Part shown: positions 35,033 through 44,586 of the stretch, one piece after another
Numbering within the stretch: the stretch's first letter is position 1
Layout of the letters: every line of letters starts with the position of its first letter
From: Gemmatimonadota bacterium
GTDB taxonomy: Bacteria; Gemmatimonadota; Gemmatimonadetes; Palauibacterales; Palauibacteraceae
Direction: 5' to 3'
DNA length: 64,000 nt
NCBI GenBank assembly: GCA_022826685.1
Contig: JAJDUL010000015.1
Span: 1 to 64,000 of the forward strand
Made by a program: the position numbers and the translations under genes
Notes under the pieces: generated by a model
Database searches by the model: none
What the model was told of the DNA's origin: nothing
The model's input: only the letters and a program-made list of their open reading frames with translations

Positions 35033-37008
35033 TCCGGGTGCGCGTACCGGGGGACAAGTCGATCTCCCACCGCGCCGCGCTCATCGCGCCGCTGGCCTCG
35101 TCGGCGTCCGTCGTGCGCGGTCTCTCCGACGGCGCCGACGTGCGGGCCAGCGTACGCGCGATGCAGCGGCTCGGCGCCGCCGTCGAGTGTGAGGAGGAGG
35201 AGCGCGGACTCACGATCCGCTGTGCGGGCGGCGGGTTCTACGTCACCTCGGCTCCGCGGCTCGATTGCGGGAACAGCGGGACGACGGCGCGCCTCCTCGC
35301 CGGGATCCTGGCGGGTTCCGGCGTCGCGGCCGTCCTGGACGGCGATCCATCGCTTCGCAGCCGTCCCATGCGCCGCGTCATCTATCCGCTGCAGGCCATG
35401 GGGGCGCGGATCGAGTACGACGGGGAGCCGGACCGGCTTCCCGTGCGGCTTCGCGCGCGAGCCACGGGGACGTTGAGGACGCTGCGCCACCGCGGCCGGG
35501 TCGCCAGCGCCCAGGTCAAGTCGGCCGTGCTTCTCGCCGGCGTCCTCGGCCGCGTACGCGTCGAAGTCAGCGAGCCCGCCCTCTCCCGGGACCACACCGA
35601 GCGCATGCTGGCCGGGATGGGGGTGCCGCTCGCATTCGATCCCGGGCGGACCGGGGCGGGGGAGGTGCGCTTCGATCCATCCGATTGGGAGGGTGCGCTC
35701 GAGGGTCTCCGCATGACCGTTCCCGGCGACCCGTCCTCGGCCGCCTTCCTGATCGGGGCGTCGCTCCTCGGCGGCCGCACGGTGAGGGTGGCGGACGTGG
35801 CGGCCAACCCCGGTCGCATCGGTTTTCTTTCCGTGCTCGAGGAGATGGGGGCCGTGGTCGACCGGGACCCCGCGCCGACGCAGGGCGGGGAACCGCGGGA
35901 AACGTGGACCGTCCATCCCCCCGATGACCTGCGGGCGTTCTCGATCGGCGGCGACCTGATCCCGCGGGTGATCGACGAGGTTCCGCTCCTCGCCGTCCTG
36001 GCCGCCCGGGCGCGGGGCCGTTCGGAGATTCGCGACGCCGCCGAGTTGCGCGTGAAGGAGAGCGACCGCCTCGCCGTCCTGGCCCGGACGCTCGAGAAAC
36101 TCGGTGTCGTCGTGGAGGAAAGGTCCGACGGACTCACGATCCGGGGCCGAGGCGGACGGCTGCGCGGCGACGTCGAAACGCGCGGCGATCACCGGATCGC
36201 CATGGCGTTCGGAGTCCTCGACGCGGCGGGAGACGCCGACCTGCGGATCGACGATCGGGCGTGCGCGGACGTCTCGTATCCGGATTTCTGGGACGTCCTG
36301 GAGCCCTTCCGCGACACCTCACGCCGAGCGCCTTCTACGCGAACGGGACGGGTGATCGCGGTGGACGGCCCCGCCGCTTCCGGCAAGAGCAGCACGGCCC
36401 GCAGCGTGGCCCGACGACTCGGCTTCGTGCATGTGAACTCCGGACTGCTCTACCGGGCGATCACCTGGTGGGCGCTCGACAGGGGTATCGCGGAGGACGA
36501 GCCGTCGATCGAGGCTGCGGTGCCCGGGCTCGACGTCGATCTCGTCCCCGCGCACGACGGATTCGAGGTGTCCGTCGCGGGGACCCGGCCCGGCCCCGGC
36601 CTCGAATCGTCCGACGTGACTGCGCGGGTGTCCGCCGTTTCCGCGCTTCCGGCGGTTCGGGAGGTCGTGCTGGAGCGGCTGCGCCGGGCGGGCCGCCGCC
36701 ACGAGATCGTCTGCGAGGGACGTGACATCGGCACCGAAGTCTTCCCCGACGCGGACCTGAAGGTCTTCCTCGTGGCGGACGTCGGCGAAAGAGCCCGCCG
36801 TCGACTGCGCCAGCGCGCCGTGCCCTTCACGGAGGAGGACATCGAGCGCGAGATCCGGCGGATCGAGGCGCGCGACCGGCTGGATCGATCGCGGCCGCTG
36901 TCCCCGCTGCGGCGAGCGCCCGGCGCGATCGAGATCGACACGACCTCCATGTCCCCGGACCGCGTCGTGGACGCGATCCTCGAGCTTGCGGCCTCCGCTT
37001 TCCGTTGA
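35029..37008 (+). CDS. aroA-cmk: EPSP synthase fused to cytidylate kinase
   Basis: One 659-residue frame encodes two enzymes. Residues 1 to about 430 are 3-phosphoshikimate 1-carboxyvinyltransferase ('VPGDKSISHRA', 'LDCGNSGTTARLLAG', 'LRVKESDRLAVLA', 'GDHRIAMAFGVL'), the sixth step of chorismate synthesis. From about residue 442 comes CMP kinase ('IAVDGPAASGKSSTAR' P-loop near 447, 'VNSGLLYRA', 'CEGRDIGTEVFPDADLKVFL'). No stop or ribosome site separates them; a GTG at 36352 begins the kinase but lacks a Shine-Dalgarno sequence. The TTG start overlaps the rnz stop. rpsA follows, a common neighbour of cmk. Confidence 0.95.
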   Translation: MIRVRVPGDKSISHRAALIAPLASSASVVRGLSDGADVRASVRAMQRLGAAVECEEEERGLTIRCAGGGFYVTSAPRLDCGNSGTTARLLAGILAGSGVAAVLDGDPSLRSRPMRRVIYPLQAMGARIEYDGEPDRLPVRLRARATGTLRTLRHRGRVASAQVKSAVLLAGVLGRVRVEVSEPALSRDHTERMLAGMGVPLAFDPGRTGAGEVRFDPSDWEGALEGLRMTVPGDPSSAAFLIGASLLGGRTVRVADVAANPGRIGFLSVLEEMGAVVDRDPAPTQGGEPRETWTVHPPDDLRAFSIGGDLIPRVIDEVPLLAVLAARARGRSEIRDAAELRVKESDRLAVLARTLEKLGVVVEERSDGLTIRGRGGRLRGDVETRGDHRIAMAFGVLDAAGDADLRIDDRACADVSYPDFWDVLEPFRDTSRRAPSTRTGRVIAVDGPAASGKSSTARSVARRLGFVHVNSGLLYRAITWWALDRGIAEDEPSIEAAVPGLDVDLVPAHDGFEVSVAGTRPGPGLESSDVTARVSAVSALPAVREVVLERLRRAGRRHEIVCEGRDIGTEVFPDADLKVFLVADVGERARRRLRQRAVPFTEEDIEREIRRIEARDRLDRSRPLSPLRRAPGAIEIDTTSMSPDRVVDAILELAASAFR

Positions 37009-37033
37009 CGCTTCCACAGCGCGAATCTAAGTT
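37005..37033 (+). promoter_or_regulatory. Predicted promoter of rpsA
   Basis: TTGACG (37005-37010) and TAAGTT (37028-37033) are 17 bases apart; the -35 overlaps the aroA-cmk stop codon. It predicts a leader of roughly 175 bases before rpsA. The leader contains a run of six T at 37157-37162, unusual in this GC-rich sequence, but no convincing hairpin before it. Confidence 0.5.
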
Positions 37034-37216
37034 GGCGTACTGTTCGAGGACCGTGGCGGATAAAGTGGCGCTTCGCCCCGGATCCTGTGGAGACCCGACA
37101 CCAGGGGATCGGCCGGCGGCTGGGCGGAGATGGTGATGCTCGGTCGGGGTCGATTCTTTTTTGCCACGAGGCCCGGCGGGACGCACCGTTGGCCCCGCGC
37201 GGGAGCTTGATTCCCT

Positions 37217-39109
37217 ATGCCCGACGACACGAACCCTCAGACCGACGTCCCCGAGACGGACATCCCCGAGACGGAAACCCCCGAGACCACGGACGCGTCG
37301 ACGGAAGCCGACGACGCCGCTCAGGAAGAGGTAGAGGTCGCCGTCGCGACGCCGGCCGCCTTCGAGCCCAGTGCCATCGACCTGGATCTCGATGCGGATC
37401 CCCGGGATGACTCCCAGCACGATCAGGCCGAATACGCCGAACTCTACGCGCTCTACGAGGACACCCTCAGTCGCATCACCGAAGGTGAGATCGTCTCCGC
37501 GCAGGTCATCGGAAAGACGGAGACGGACATCATCCTGGATGTCGGCTTCAAGTCCGAAGGAGCCGTCCCGCTCGAAGAGTTCGCGGATCCGGACGAAGTC
37601 GAGATGGGCGATTCCGTGGATGTCCTCCTCGAGAGCCTCGAGGATGAGGAAGGCGTCGTCGTCCTTTCGAAGAAGAAGGCGGATTTCCTCCGTGTCTGGG
37701 AGAAGATCAAGGACGCCTTCGACAACAACCGTCCGGTGCAAGGGCGAATCAAGCGGAAGATCAAGGGTGGCGTGACGGTCGATCTCATGGGGGTCGACGC
37801 GTTCCTGCCCGGATCCCAGATCGCGCTTCGCCGCGTACCCAACGTCGACGATCTTCTGGGCGACGAGTACGACTTCAAGATCCTCAAGCTCAACAAGCGC
37901 CGCCGGAACATCGTGGTGAGCCGTCGCGTCCTTCTCGAAGAGGAGCGGGCGGGGAAGCGCGAGGAACTCAAGAAGGAGCTGTCCGTGGGCGATGTGCGCC
38001 CCGGAATCGTCAAGAACATCACGGACTTCGGCGCTTTCATCGACCTCGGCGGGATGGACGGCCTCCTCCACATCACCGACATGTCCTGGGGGCGGATCGG
38101 CCATCCGTCGGAAGTCTGCGAGATCGGCCAGTCGCTCGAGATCAAGATCCTCGACATCGACTGGGACCGGGAGCGAATCTCGCTCGGCCTCAAGCAGCTT
38201 CAGGAGTACCCCTGGAAGAACGTGGCCGAGAAATACCCGGTCGGGACGCGCGTGCTGGGCCGTGTCGTCTCGATTACGAACTACGGCGCCTTCGTCGAAC
38301 TCGAGCGCGGTATCGAGGGTCTCGTCCACATCTCCGAGATGTCATGGACCCGCAACGTCCGCCATCCTTCTCAGCTCGTCGGCATCAACGACAAGGTCGA
38401 ATGCGTCGTGCTGCGCGTCGATGAGGAGGCACAGAAGATCTCGCTCGGGATGAAGCAGGTGGAGGAGGACCCGTGGCTGGCGCTCCCGGCGCAATATCCG
38501 CCGGGGACGAAGATCCGCGGGCTGGTCCGGAACCTCACCTCCTTCGGCGCCTTCGTGGAGGTCGAGGCGGGAATCGACGGCCTCGTCCATATCTCCGACA
38601 TGAGCTGGACGCGGCGGGTGCAGCATCCGGCCGAGGTGCTCCGCAAGGGGGAGGAGGTCGATGTCGTCGTGCTCTCGATCGATCCCGACCAGAAGCGGAT
38701 CTCCCTCGGTTTGAAGCAGGTGCAGGAAGATCCGTGGTACCAGCTTGCGCAGGCGTACCAGCCGGGACGGGAAGTGGCGGGCTCGATCACGCGCCTGCTC
38801 GAGAAGGGCGTCGTCGTGGATCTCGGGAGCGATCTCGAAGGGTTCGTGCCGATCTCGCAACTCGGCGTGGAGGCGCCGGTCGCCGAGCCCGCCGACCACT
38901 TCGACGAGGGGCATCGGCTGGAACTGCGCGTACTCGAGACGGATCCCATCAACCGCCGCATCGTTCTGGCCGTCGTGGACGCACCGGATGTCCCGTACGC
39001 CGCCGAAGAGGTAGAGTACGAGAACATGGCGGCATCGAAGTCCGGTTCCGCGGCGGATGACACGGACGAGGGGGAGCAGTCCGATTCCGGTGGTGAGGCA
39101 GGGGAGTAG
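37217..39109 (+). CDS. rpsA: Ribosomal protein S1
   Basis: RNA-binding protein of the small subunit that helps mRNA load, 630 residues. An acidic, Thr/Pro-rich N-terminal extension of about 75 residues precedes six S1 (OB-fold) domains, recognisable from repeated 'G-x-V-x-x-I-T-x-F-G-A-F-V/I' and 'GLVHISDMSW' units at about 90-160, 175-245, 260-330, 345-415, 430-505 and 515-590. A disordered acidic tail ends the protein. A GGGAG site lies 11 bases before the ATG. The 3' end may overlap the next gene slightly. Confidence 0.96.
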   Translation: MPDDTNPQTDVPETDIPETETPETTDASTEADDAAQEEVEVAVATPAAFEPSAIDLDLDADPRDDSQHDQAEYAELYALYEDTLSRITEGEIVSAQVIGKTETDIILDVGFKSEGAVPLEEFADPDEVEMGDSVDVLLESLEDEEGVVVLSKKKADFLRVWEKIKDAFDNNRPVQGRIKRKIKGGVTVDLMGVDAFLPGSQIALRRVPNVDDLLGDEYDFKILKLNKRRRNIVVSRRVLLEEERAGKREELKKELSVGDVRPGIVKNITDFGAFIDLGGMDGLLHITDMSWGRIGHPSEVCEIGQSLEIKILDIDWDRERISLGLKQLQEYPWKNVAEKYPVGTRVLGRVVSITNYGAFVELERGIEGLVHISEMSWTRNVRHPSQLVGINDKVECVVLRVDEEAQKISLGMKQVEEDPWLALPAQYPPGTKIRGLVRNLTSFGAFVEVEAGIDGLVHISDMSWTRRVQHPAEVLRKGEEVDVVVLSIDPDQKRISLGLKQVQEDPWYQLAQAYQPGREVAGSITRLLEKGVVVDLGSDLEGFVPISQLGVEAPVAEPADHFDEGHRLELRVLETDPINRRIVLAVVDAPDVPYAAEEVEYENMAASKSGSAADDTDEGEQSDSGGEAGE

Positions 39110-41024
39110 CCCCTTCCGCGAGCGGCGTAGGGCAGCGCGGAGACGCGTAGCCCTCGGTTGCGGCGCCGTGCTGGTCGCGACCGCGGGTTGTGCGTTCATC
39201 GCCGGCAACCCACCCATCGAGACGGCCGCGCCGAGCACTGTGGACCCGGAAGGCGCGGCGGCCGCGCTCCGCCTCGCCGAGGCCGACTACGAGCAGGGGC
39301 GCTTCGCCGCCGCCGCGGCGCGCGCGGATTCCCTCGACGCCGCATGGCGTGAACTGGAAGCTCTCCGAGTCCTCGCGGACCGTGCCCTCTCCGTGGCGGG
39401 TCGGGCGCTGGAAGCCCAGCGACTTCCGGGTGCCGCGGCGGATCGTTACGGCAGGCTCCTCGCGCGGGCGCCCGCCGCCCCCCTCGGAACCGCCACCCTG
39501 GAGCGACTGGTTCGGATCCTCTCGGACACCGGTCGCGAGCCCGAAGCGGTCGCCGCGATCCTCTCCGTGCCCGGCGGACTGGGGACGATCGGTGCGGAGA
39601 ATCTCCGCCGGTTGACCGGTGCCCTCACGGTCCAGGAGCTACGCCCGCTGACCGAGAGCTTCCCGCCGGAGACGGCCGCGGCCGCGATCGTTCATACCCA
39701 ACTCATCCGCCTGCTCATCGTCGAGGAACAGAGCGACGAGGCGAGGCGTCTGGCTGCCCGCGTCCTGGACGGGCGACCCGCCGAGCCGGAGCGGGCCACG
39801 GCGGAGATGATCGTCGGGGCGGAAACGGATTTCGGCAGCCGCACCGCGCGCATCGGTGCGATCCTCCCCCTCACGGGCGACCTCGCGGATGTGGGCGGGG
39901 TGCTGCGCGAGGGGATCGAACTCGCGGTCGAGCGATATCGAGACGAGCGCCCGGCCCGCTTCGATGTCGAAGTCATCTTCGTCGATGACGAATCGGATCC
40001 GGAGAACACGGCGGGCCTCGTGCGGTCGCTCGAAGGACGGGACGTGATCGCGATCCTGGGCCCGCTGCGCTCCGAGTCGTTCGCGGCGGCGTCGCGGGCC
40101 CGCGGGAATCAGAGATTGCCGATCATCAGCCCCACGACGACGGAAGTGCTGAGGCCCGGGTCGGCGACCTATACGCTCTACGATGCGGGGACGCGCGTAT
40201 CGGATGTGGCGGAGGAACTGGCGCGCTGGACGCTGGAGGATCTGCGGCTCCGCCGCGTCGCCGTTCTCGAGCCGGACGGGGTCGGGCTCGGAGGCGCGAT
40301 CGATGCGTTCACGCGAACGATCCGGGAGAACGGCGGCCTGCTCGTGGGGCACGAACGCTACGATCCCGGGGTCACGACCTTCCAGGCACCCATCGAGGCC
40401 GTCGCGGCCTCGGAGCCCGACGTCGTCTTCGCGCCGGCGGCGTCCGTCTCCGGCGTCCTCGCCATCGCGCCTCAACTCTTCTATTACGGCCTCTACAACG
40501 TGATCGTGATGGGGAGCGGGGCCTGGGCCGAACCGGCGGCGTTGCGTCGGCTCGAACGCTTCGCGACGGACCATCGGGTCGTCGGTCTCGCGACGGACCG
40601 CGTCAGCCCGGGAACGCCGTGGCGGCGATTTGTCGCGGATTATGAGAGACGATACCGAAAGACGTTGCGGGACAACATTATGCCGGCTCTGGCACACGAT
40701 GCGACGCTCCTGGTTCTCTCCGCCCTGGATGGTGCGAGACTGCCGATCCCGGCCGCGCTCGCGGCCTACCTCGAATCGGGACCGGAAGTCGAGGGCGTGA
40801 CGGGCCGCCTGCGTCCCGACGCCGCGCGGTCCGTCGTACGGCGCTCCACGGAGATCCGCATGCTGGTGGACGGTTCGCCCGTGGAGGCGGACAGAGAGGA
40901 ACTCCTCACCTGGCTGGCGGAGGTGCGCGCGGCTCCGTCTCCCTTTGCGCCGCGCGACTCGGTGCGCGTGGACACCCTGCGCGCGGACACACGGCACCGG
41001 GTGCGAACGGCGAGCATCCGGTGA
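39093..41024 (+). CDS. Lipoprotein with periplasmic-binding (LpoA-like) domain
   Basis: Predicted lipoprotein: arginine-rich start, hydrophobic segment and lipobox VATAGC. An N-terminal helical, TPR-like region covers about the first 240 residues. A type-I periplasmic-binding domain follows ('[28 protein letters not shown]', '[19 protein letters not shown]', '[10 protein letters not shown]'). This architecture matches proteins annotated as penicillin-binding-protein activators (LpoA-like) or branched-chain amino-acid binding proteins; the ligand is unknown. The start is uncertain: GTG at 39090 or 39093, or an ATG at 39057. The stop overlaps the carboxylase gene (GTGA). Confidence 0.8.
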   Translation: MRQGSSPFRERRRAARRRVALGCGAVLVATAGCAFIAGNPPIETAAPSTVDPEGAAAALRLAEADYEQGRFAAAAARADSLDAAWRELEALRVLADRALSVAGRALEAQRLPGAAADRYGRLLARAPAAPLGTATLERLVRILSDTGREPEAVAAILSVPGGLGTIGAENLRRLTGALTVQELRPLTESFPPETAAAAIVHTQLIRLLIVEEQSDEARRLAARVLDGRPAEPERATAEMIVGAETDFGSRTARIGAILPLTGDLADVGGVLREGIELAVERYRDERPARFDVEVIFVDDESDPENTAGLVRSLEGRDVIAILGPLRSESFAAASRARGNQRLPIISPTTTEVLRPGSATYTLYDAGTRVSDVAEELARWTLEDLRLRRVAVLEPDGVGLGGAIDAFTRTIRENGGLLVGHERYDPGVTTFQAPIEAVAASEPDVVFAPAASVSGVLAIAPQLFYYGLYNVIVMGSGAWAEPAALRRLERFATDHRVVGLATDRVSPGTPWRRFVADYERRYRKTLRDNIMPALAHDATLLVLSALDGARLPIPAALAAYLESGPEVEGVTGRLRPDAARSVVRRSTEIRMLVDGSPVEADREELLTWLAEVRAAPSPFAPRDSVRVDTLRADTRHRVRTASIR

Positions 41025-42568
41025 GCATGCGCGAGAAGCTGGCCGAACTCGAGGCCCGATCCGAGCGGGCCGCGCGCGGAGACCCGGATCGGCTCGCCCG
41101 CCAGCACGCGCGCGGCAAGCTGGGCGCCAGGGAGCGCCTCGAGATCCTCCTCGACGAGGGGAGCTTCGTGGAGTTCGACCGCTTCGTCGAGCACCGCTGC
41201 ACCGACTTCGGGCTTGGGGACCGGCGCATCCCCGGCGATGGCGTCATCACGGGCTACGGCCGCATCGACGGGCGAACCGTCTATGTGTTCAGCCAGGACT
41301 TCACGGTCTTCGGAGGCTCGCTCTCGGAAGCGCACGCCGGCAAGATCGTGAAGGTCCTGGATCTCGCGACGCGGAACGGCGCCCCCTTCATCGGTATCAA
41401 CGACTCGGGTGGCGCACGGATTCAGGAAGGGGTCGCCTCGCTCGGCGGCTATGCGGACATCTTCCTCCGAAACACGCTGGCCTCGGGCGTGATCCCGCAA
41501 CTGAGCGCGATCCTGGGGCCATGTTCCGGAGGCGCGGTCTACAGCCCCGCCATCACGGACTTCGTGTTCATGGTGGACGGAGTGAGCCACATGTTCATCA
41601 CGGGCCCCGGCGTCGTGAAGACGGTGACGCACGAGGACGTGACGTTCGACGAACTCGGCGGCGCCGCCGTGCACGCGAGCCGGTCCGGCGTGGCGCACTT
41701 CCGGTCGGCGACCGAGGTCGAGGCGCTCGGCGCCGTGCGCCGCCTCCTTTCCTACCTGCCCTCGAACAACCAGGAGACGCCGCCGTGGCGGGAGACGACG
41801 GATCCGGCGGACCGGGCCGACGAAGCGCTTCTCGAGATCGTGCCCGACGACCCGAAGCTTCCGTACGACATGCTGGACATCATCCGTCGCGTCGTCGACG
41901 CCGACAGCCTGATGGAAGTTCATGCCGAGTACGCCCGCAACATCATCACCGGCTTCGCCCGACTCGGGGGGAACGCCGTGGGCATCATCGGCAACCAGCC
42001 CGCGGTCCTCGCCGGCGTCCTGGACAGCGATGCGAGCATCAAGGCCGCGCGGTTCGTCCGCTTCTGCGATGCGTTCAACGTTCCGCTGGTGACCTTCGAG
42101 GATGTGCCCGGCTTTCTCCCGGGGCTGAGGGAAGAGCACGAGGGCATCATCCGGAATGGCGCGAAGCTCCTCTTCGCCTACTGCGAGGCGACGGTGCCGA
42201 AGCTCACCGTCATCACGCGCAAGGCCTACGGCGGCGCGTACGACGTCATGTCGTCCAAGCATATCCGGGGCGACCTCAACCTCGCCTGGCCGAGCGCGGA
42301 GATCGCGGTGATGGGGGCGAAGGGCGCGGTGGAGGTCCTCTTCCGGCGCGAGATCGCCGCGGCCGAGGACCCCGTGGCGCGCACGGCCGAACTCGAAGCG
42401 GAATATCGGGCGAAGTTCGCCAACCCCTATCTCGCCGCCGAGCGCGGGTTCATCGACGATGTGATCGACCCCCGCGAGACGCGCGCGCGTCTCGTTTCGG
42501 GGCTCGAGGCCATGGCCGAGAAGCGCGATCGCAACCCGCCCAGGAAGCACGGCAACATCCCGTTGTGA
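41021..42568 (+). CDS. pccB: Acyl-CoA (propionyl-CoA) carboxylase carboxyltransferase subunit
   Basis: Carboxyltransferase of a biotin-dependent acyl-CoA carboxylase, 515 residues, probably propionyl-CoA carboxylase. N- and C-terminal crotonase-like halves show '[27 protein letters not shown]', '[14 protein letters not shown]'-type oxyanion loop, '[12 protein letters not shown]', '[24 protein letters not shown]' and '[14 protein letters not shown]'. The GTG overlaps the upstream stop; an ATG six bases on is an alternative. The downstream biotin carboxylase, BCCP and methylmalonyl-CoA mutase genes support the propionyl-CoA role. Confidence 0.93.
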   Translation: MSMREKLAELEARSERAARGDPDRLARQHARGKLGARERLEILLDEGSFVEFDRFVEHRCTDFGLGDRRIPGDGVITGYGRIDGRTVYVFSQDFTVFGGSLSEAHAGKIVKVLDLATRNGAPFIGINDSGGARIQEGVASLGGYADIFLRNTLASGVIPQLSAILGPCSGGAVYSPAITDFVFMVDGVSHMFITGPGVVKTVTHEDVTFDELGGAAVHASRSGVAHFRSATEVEALGAVRRLLSYLPSNNQETPPWRETTDPADRADEALLEIVPDDPKLPYDMLDIIRRVVDADSLMEVHAEYARNIITGFARLGGNAVGIIGNQPAVLAGVLDSDASIKAARFVRFCDAFNVPLVTFEDVPGFLPGLREEHEGIIRNGAKLLFAYCEATVPKLTVITRKAYGGAYDVMSSKHIRGDLNLAWPSAEIAVMGAKGAVEVLFRREIAAAEDPVARTAELEAEYRAKFANPYLAAERGFIDDVIDPRETRARLVSGLEAMAEKRDRNPPRKHGNIPL

Positions 42569-42584
42569 ACCCCTCCGAGGCCGG

Positions 42585-44075
42585 GTGTTCGACAAGGTTC
42601 TGATCGCGAACCGCGGCGAGATCGCGGTTCGGATCATCCGCGCGTGCCACGAGGAAGGCCTCGGGACGGTCGCCGTCTACTCCGACGTGGATCGCCGGGC
42701 CCCCCACGTGCTTCTCGCGGGCGAGGCGGTCCGGATCGGGGGGGCTGCCGCCGCGGAGAGCTACCTGTCGATCGACCGGCTCCTCGCGGCCGCGAAGGAG
42801 ACGGGGGCGGGGGCGGTCCATCCGGGGTACGGCTTCCTTGCCGAGAACGCCGGTTTCGCTCGCGCCGTCGAAGCCGCGGGTCTCATCCACATCGGACCTC
42901 CCGCCGACGCGATCGAAGTCATGGGCGACAAGACGCGGGCCCGGACGCGGATGGTGGGGGCCGGAGTGCCCGTGATACCTGGCAGCGCCCCGCTCGATTC
43001 GGCGCGGGACGCCGTCCTTGAAGCTGAACGGATCGGATTCCCCGTCCTCCTGAAGGCGGCGGCCGGCGGGGGCGGCAAGGGCATGCACGTCGTCTCCGAC
43101 GAGGAGCAGATGGCCGGAGCGTTCGGGCGCGCGACGCGGGAGGCGCAGAGCGCGTTCGGCGACGGACGCGTGTTCGCGGAGCGCTTCCTCGGTTCCCCCC
43201 GGCACATCGAGATCCAGGTGCTCGCCGACGACGAGCGAACCGTGGACTTCGGCGAGCGGGAGTGCTCGATCCAGCGGCGACACCAGAAACTGATCGAAGA
43301 AGCACCGTCCACGGCGATCGATGACGGGCTCCGGCGCCGAATGGCGGAGGTCGCCGTGCGGGCGGCAGAGGCGGTCGGCTACCGCGGCGCGGGCACGGTC
43401 GAGTTCCTGGTCGAAGGGGGCGAGTTCTTCTTCCTCGAGATGAACACCCGGATTCAGGTCGAGCACCCCGTGACGGAACTCGTCACCGGCGTGGATCTCG
43501 TCCGTCAGCAACTGCGCGTCGCCCGGGGGCTCCCGCTGCTCGGCGGCGGAGCGCCGCCCGCCGCGCGCGGGCACGCGATCGAATGCCGGATCAACGCGGA
43601 GGACCCGGCCGCCGGATTCCTCCCGTCCATGGGTCGAATCGACCGTCTCGAAGTGCCGACGGGGCCCGGCGTGCGCTGGGATGGCGGGATCCGGAACGGG
43701 TCGGAGGTCGGTCCGCACTACGACTCGCTGCTCGGCAAGCTGGTCGTCCACGCCTCGGATCGTGAGGCCGCGATCCGGCGCATGCGGTCCGCGCTCGAGG
43801 GGCTCGTCATCGGCGGCGTCGAGACGACGGTCCCGTGGCACCTCGCGGTGATGGACGAAGCCGACTACCGGGCGAACGATCTCTCCATCCGGTACGTGGA
43901 GGAACACCCCGGACTCGGAGGGGCCGCCGATCCCGCGCTGCGCGACGTGGCCATGGCGACCGCGGTGCTCCTCGCGGATGAGGACCGGCCGCGGGTCGTT
44001 GCCGGCGGTGCACGGCGCTCCCGCGACGGAGGGAACGGGCTGTCGGCGTGGATGCGGGCGGATCGGGAGTGGTGA
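42585..44075 (+). CDS. Biotin carboxylase subunit of acyl-CoA carboxylase
   Basis: ATP-grasp enzyme that carboxylates biotin, 496 residues. 'FDKVLIANRGEIAVRIIRACHE', 'HPGYGFLAENA', 'MGDKTRARTRM', the ATP loop 'KAAAGGGGKGMHVV', 'FFLEMNTRIQVEHPVTE' and 'AIECRINAEDP' are all present. It ends soon after the carboxylase domain, so biotin is carried by the separate protein encoded next. Start is GTG at 42585. Together with the subunits on either side it probably makes methylmalonyl-CoA from propionyl-CoA. Confidence 0.94.
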   Translation: MFDKVLIANRGEIAVRIIRACHEEGLGTVAVYSDVDRRAPHVLLAGEAVRIGGAAAAESYLSIDRLLAAAKETGAGAVHPGYGFLAENAGFARAVEAAGLIHIGPPADAIEVMGDKTRARTRMVGAGVPVIPGSAPLDSARDAVLEAERIGFPVLLKAAAGGGGKGMHVVSDEEQMAGAFGRATREAQSAFGDGRVFAERFLGSPRHIEIQVLADDERTVDFGERECSIQRRHQKLIEEAPSTAIDDGLRRRMAEVAVRAAEAVGYRGAGTVEFLVEGGEFFFLEMNTRIQVEHPVTELVTGVDLVRQQLRVARGLPLLGGGAPPAARGHAIECRINAEDPAAGFLPSMGRIDRLEVPTGPGVRWDGGIRNGSEVGPHYDSLLGKLVVHASDREAAIRRMRSALEGLVIGGVETTVPWHLAVMDEADYRANDLSIRYVEEHPGLGGAADPALRDVAMATAVLLADEDRPRVVAGGARRSRDGGNGLSAWMRADREW

Positions 44076-44082
44076 AGCCGGC

Positions 44083-44586
44083 ATGAAGTACCACGTCGAG
44101 GTGGACGGCGCGAGCTTCGAGGTCGAACGGCTGGTCTCCGGGCTGCGCCTGAACGGTTCGGAGCGGGTAGCGGAGTTCGCGTGGCTGGCGGATGGTGAAA
44201 TCCAGCTCACCCTGGATGGGGCGAACCACCGCGTGTTCGCGCGTCGGACGCCCGCCGGGTGGCGGCTGACCGTGCGCGGTCGGACCTTCGACGTCACGGT
44301 GGAGGACGAACGCACCCGGGCGCTCCGCGCACTGGCCGATCGAAGCGCGGGGGGGCGGGGACCGCGGGAGTTGCGCGCGCCGATGCCGGGGCTGATCACG
44401 CGCGTCCTCGCGGAGGCCGGACAGCGCGTGAACGCCGGCGATGGACTGGTCGTGATCGAAGCGATGAAAATGGAGAACGAATTGCGCGCCCGTGAACCGG
44501 GAACGGTGGCCGGAATCGAGGTCCGCGCCGGGGATGTCGTGGATCGTGATCAGGTTCTCGTGACGCTCGAGGCGGAGACCTCGTGA
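44083..44586 (+). CDS. Biotin carboxyl carrier protein
   Basis: The 167-residue carrier has an N-terminal beta-rich region of about 90 residues, as seen in the linker of fused acyl-CoA carboxylase alpha chains. The biotinyl domain follows, 'LRAPMPGLITRVL' to 'EAMKMENELRA', with biotin-accepting Lys129. The ATG is seven bases after the biotin carboxylase stop; the stop overlaps the mutase gene (GTGA). It swings biotin between the carboxylase and carboxyltransferase subunits. Confidence 0.93.
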   Translation: MKYHVEVDGASFEVERLVSGLRLNGSERVAEFAWLADGEIQLTLDGANHRVFARRTPAGWRLTVRGRTFDVTVEDERTRALRALADRSAGGRGPRELRAPMPGLITRVLAEAGQRVNAGDGLVVIEAMKMENELRAREPGTVAGIEVRAGDVVDRDQVLVTLEAETS

